Of a DNA stretch of 64,000 bases, positions 63,810 to 64,000 are shown one piece after another. The translations under genes and the position numbers were made by a program. The notes under the pieces were generated by a model, which made no database searches, had not been told where the DNA came from, and saw nothing but the letters and a program-made list of their open reading frames with translations. Location: contig NZ_CP096276.1 of assembly GCF_024662235.1 (NCBI RefSeq), positions 4,836,001-4,900,000 on the forward strand, in the 5' to 3' direction. Origin of the DNA: Pimelobacter simplex. Lineage in GTDB: Bacteria; Actinomycetota; Actinomycetes; Propionibacteriales; Nocardioidaceae. Numbering within the stretch: the stretch's first letter is position 1; every line of letters begins with the position of its first letter.

Positions 63810-64000
63810 ATGACCACCACGCAGCAACCGACGACCTCCCGGCGGATCGCGAGCACCGAGGTGCTCGCGGCCGCCGGGATCGTCGCGCTCGGGGCGAGCT
63901 TCGTGTTCTCGCCCGAGCACGTCGAGGACGGGCCGGTCATCTGCCCGTTCCGCAACCTCACCGGGCTCCCGTGCCCGGGCTGCGGTCTGACCCGGTCCTG
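63810..64000 (+). CDS. DUF2752 family membrane protein (cut by window edge)
   Basis: 63 codons are present. A first hydrophobic segment (about 17-33) precedes [19 protein letters not shown], which contains the CPGCGLTR motif that defines DUF2752. The remaining helices lie beyond base 64000. It starts 11 bases after the TM2 gene stop, and the two gene families often occur together, so they are probably co-transcribed. Confidence 0.85.
   Translation, partial: MTTTQQPTTSRRIASTEVLAAAGIVALGASFVFSPEHVEDGPVICPFRNLTGLPCPGCGLTRS

Overview
This 64 kb window is high-GC DNA with many GTG starts and overlapping ATGA/GTGA gene junctions. It comes from an actinobacterium, most likely of the Nocardioides / Nocardioidaceae type; the genus is inferred and was not searched. 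It carries the origin-proximal backbone of Actinobacteria, read backwards with respect to the M. tuberculosis map: tRNA-Leu, fhaA, fhaB, pstP, rodA, pbpA, pknA, pknB, a DUF881 gene, crgA, a rhomboid gene, ppiA, (long insertion), tRNA-Ala, a DLW-39 gene, tRNA-Ile, a DUF3566 gene, gyrA, gyrB, (second insertion), dciA, recF. dnaN and dnaA are not in the window.

Layout. 0-5.3 kb: an acyl-CoA module (SDR and thiolase diverging from a TetR regulator and an acyl-CoA dehydrogenase, with two matching palindromes between them), a PlsC-type acyltransferase, a lipoprotein and an Lrp regulator diverging from an EamA exporter. 6.4-11.6 kb: an apparent catabolic operon. A leader with a terminator-like hairpin precedes a NitT/TauT-type ABC importer, an HD-fold enzyme resembling the mixed-valent di-iron oxygenases (PhnZ/TmpB-like), and a mandelate-racemase-type enolase-superfamily enzyme. 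It ends in a perfect 32-bp palindrome that also serves tRNA-Leu. 11.6-21.2 kb: the Ser/Thr kinase, phosphatase, FHA and cell-wall elongation/division cluster. PknB has a calcium-binding TSP3-type tail after its PASTA domains, PknA has a single PASTA-like domain, and CrgA looks internally duplicated. 22.9-37.2 kb: ppiA, DUF3817, SURF1, a GntR/FA-hydroxylase/MBL operon, a secreted TAP-type hydrolase, the ergothioneine genes egtB-egtD, a two-component system, and a VOC/AraC convergent pair.

37.2-44.7 kb is the accessory region. A MazG-like/GIY-YIG-DUF2075 pair lies just outside a compact island of about 5.3 kb. The island is bounded by a decayed copy of the 3' half of tRNA-Ala on the left and intact tRNA-Ala(TGC) on the right. 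Inside are a frameshifted tyrosine integrase, a three-gene prokaryotic ubiquitin-like conjugation cassette (Ubl, E2-like, JAB-E1 fusion) and a HigB/HigA-ImmA toxin-antitoxin pair. This is the strongest candidate here for an unusual defence or protein-modification system.

44.7-50.5 kb returns to tRNA-Ala, DLW-39, tRNA-Ile, DUF3566, gyrA and gyrB. 50.7-61.5 kb is an 11-kb cell-surface locus inserted between gyrB and dciA-recF, which are normally adjacent. It holds a Tat-exported Dyp-type peroxidase, a class F sortase, a beta-helix lipoprotein, an LppX-like lipoprotein, a 1063-residue SdrD_B-type surface protein, a response regulator with a degenerate paralogue, and a histidine kinase with a second, degenerate kinase-like half. 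61.6-64 kb: dciA, recF, a GYF_2-TM2 protein and a partial DUF2752 protein.
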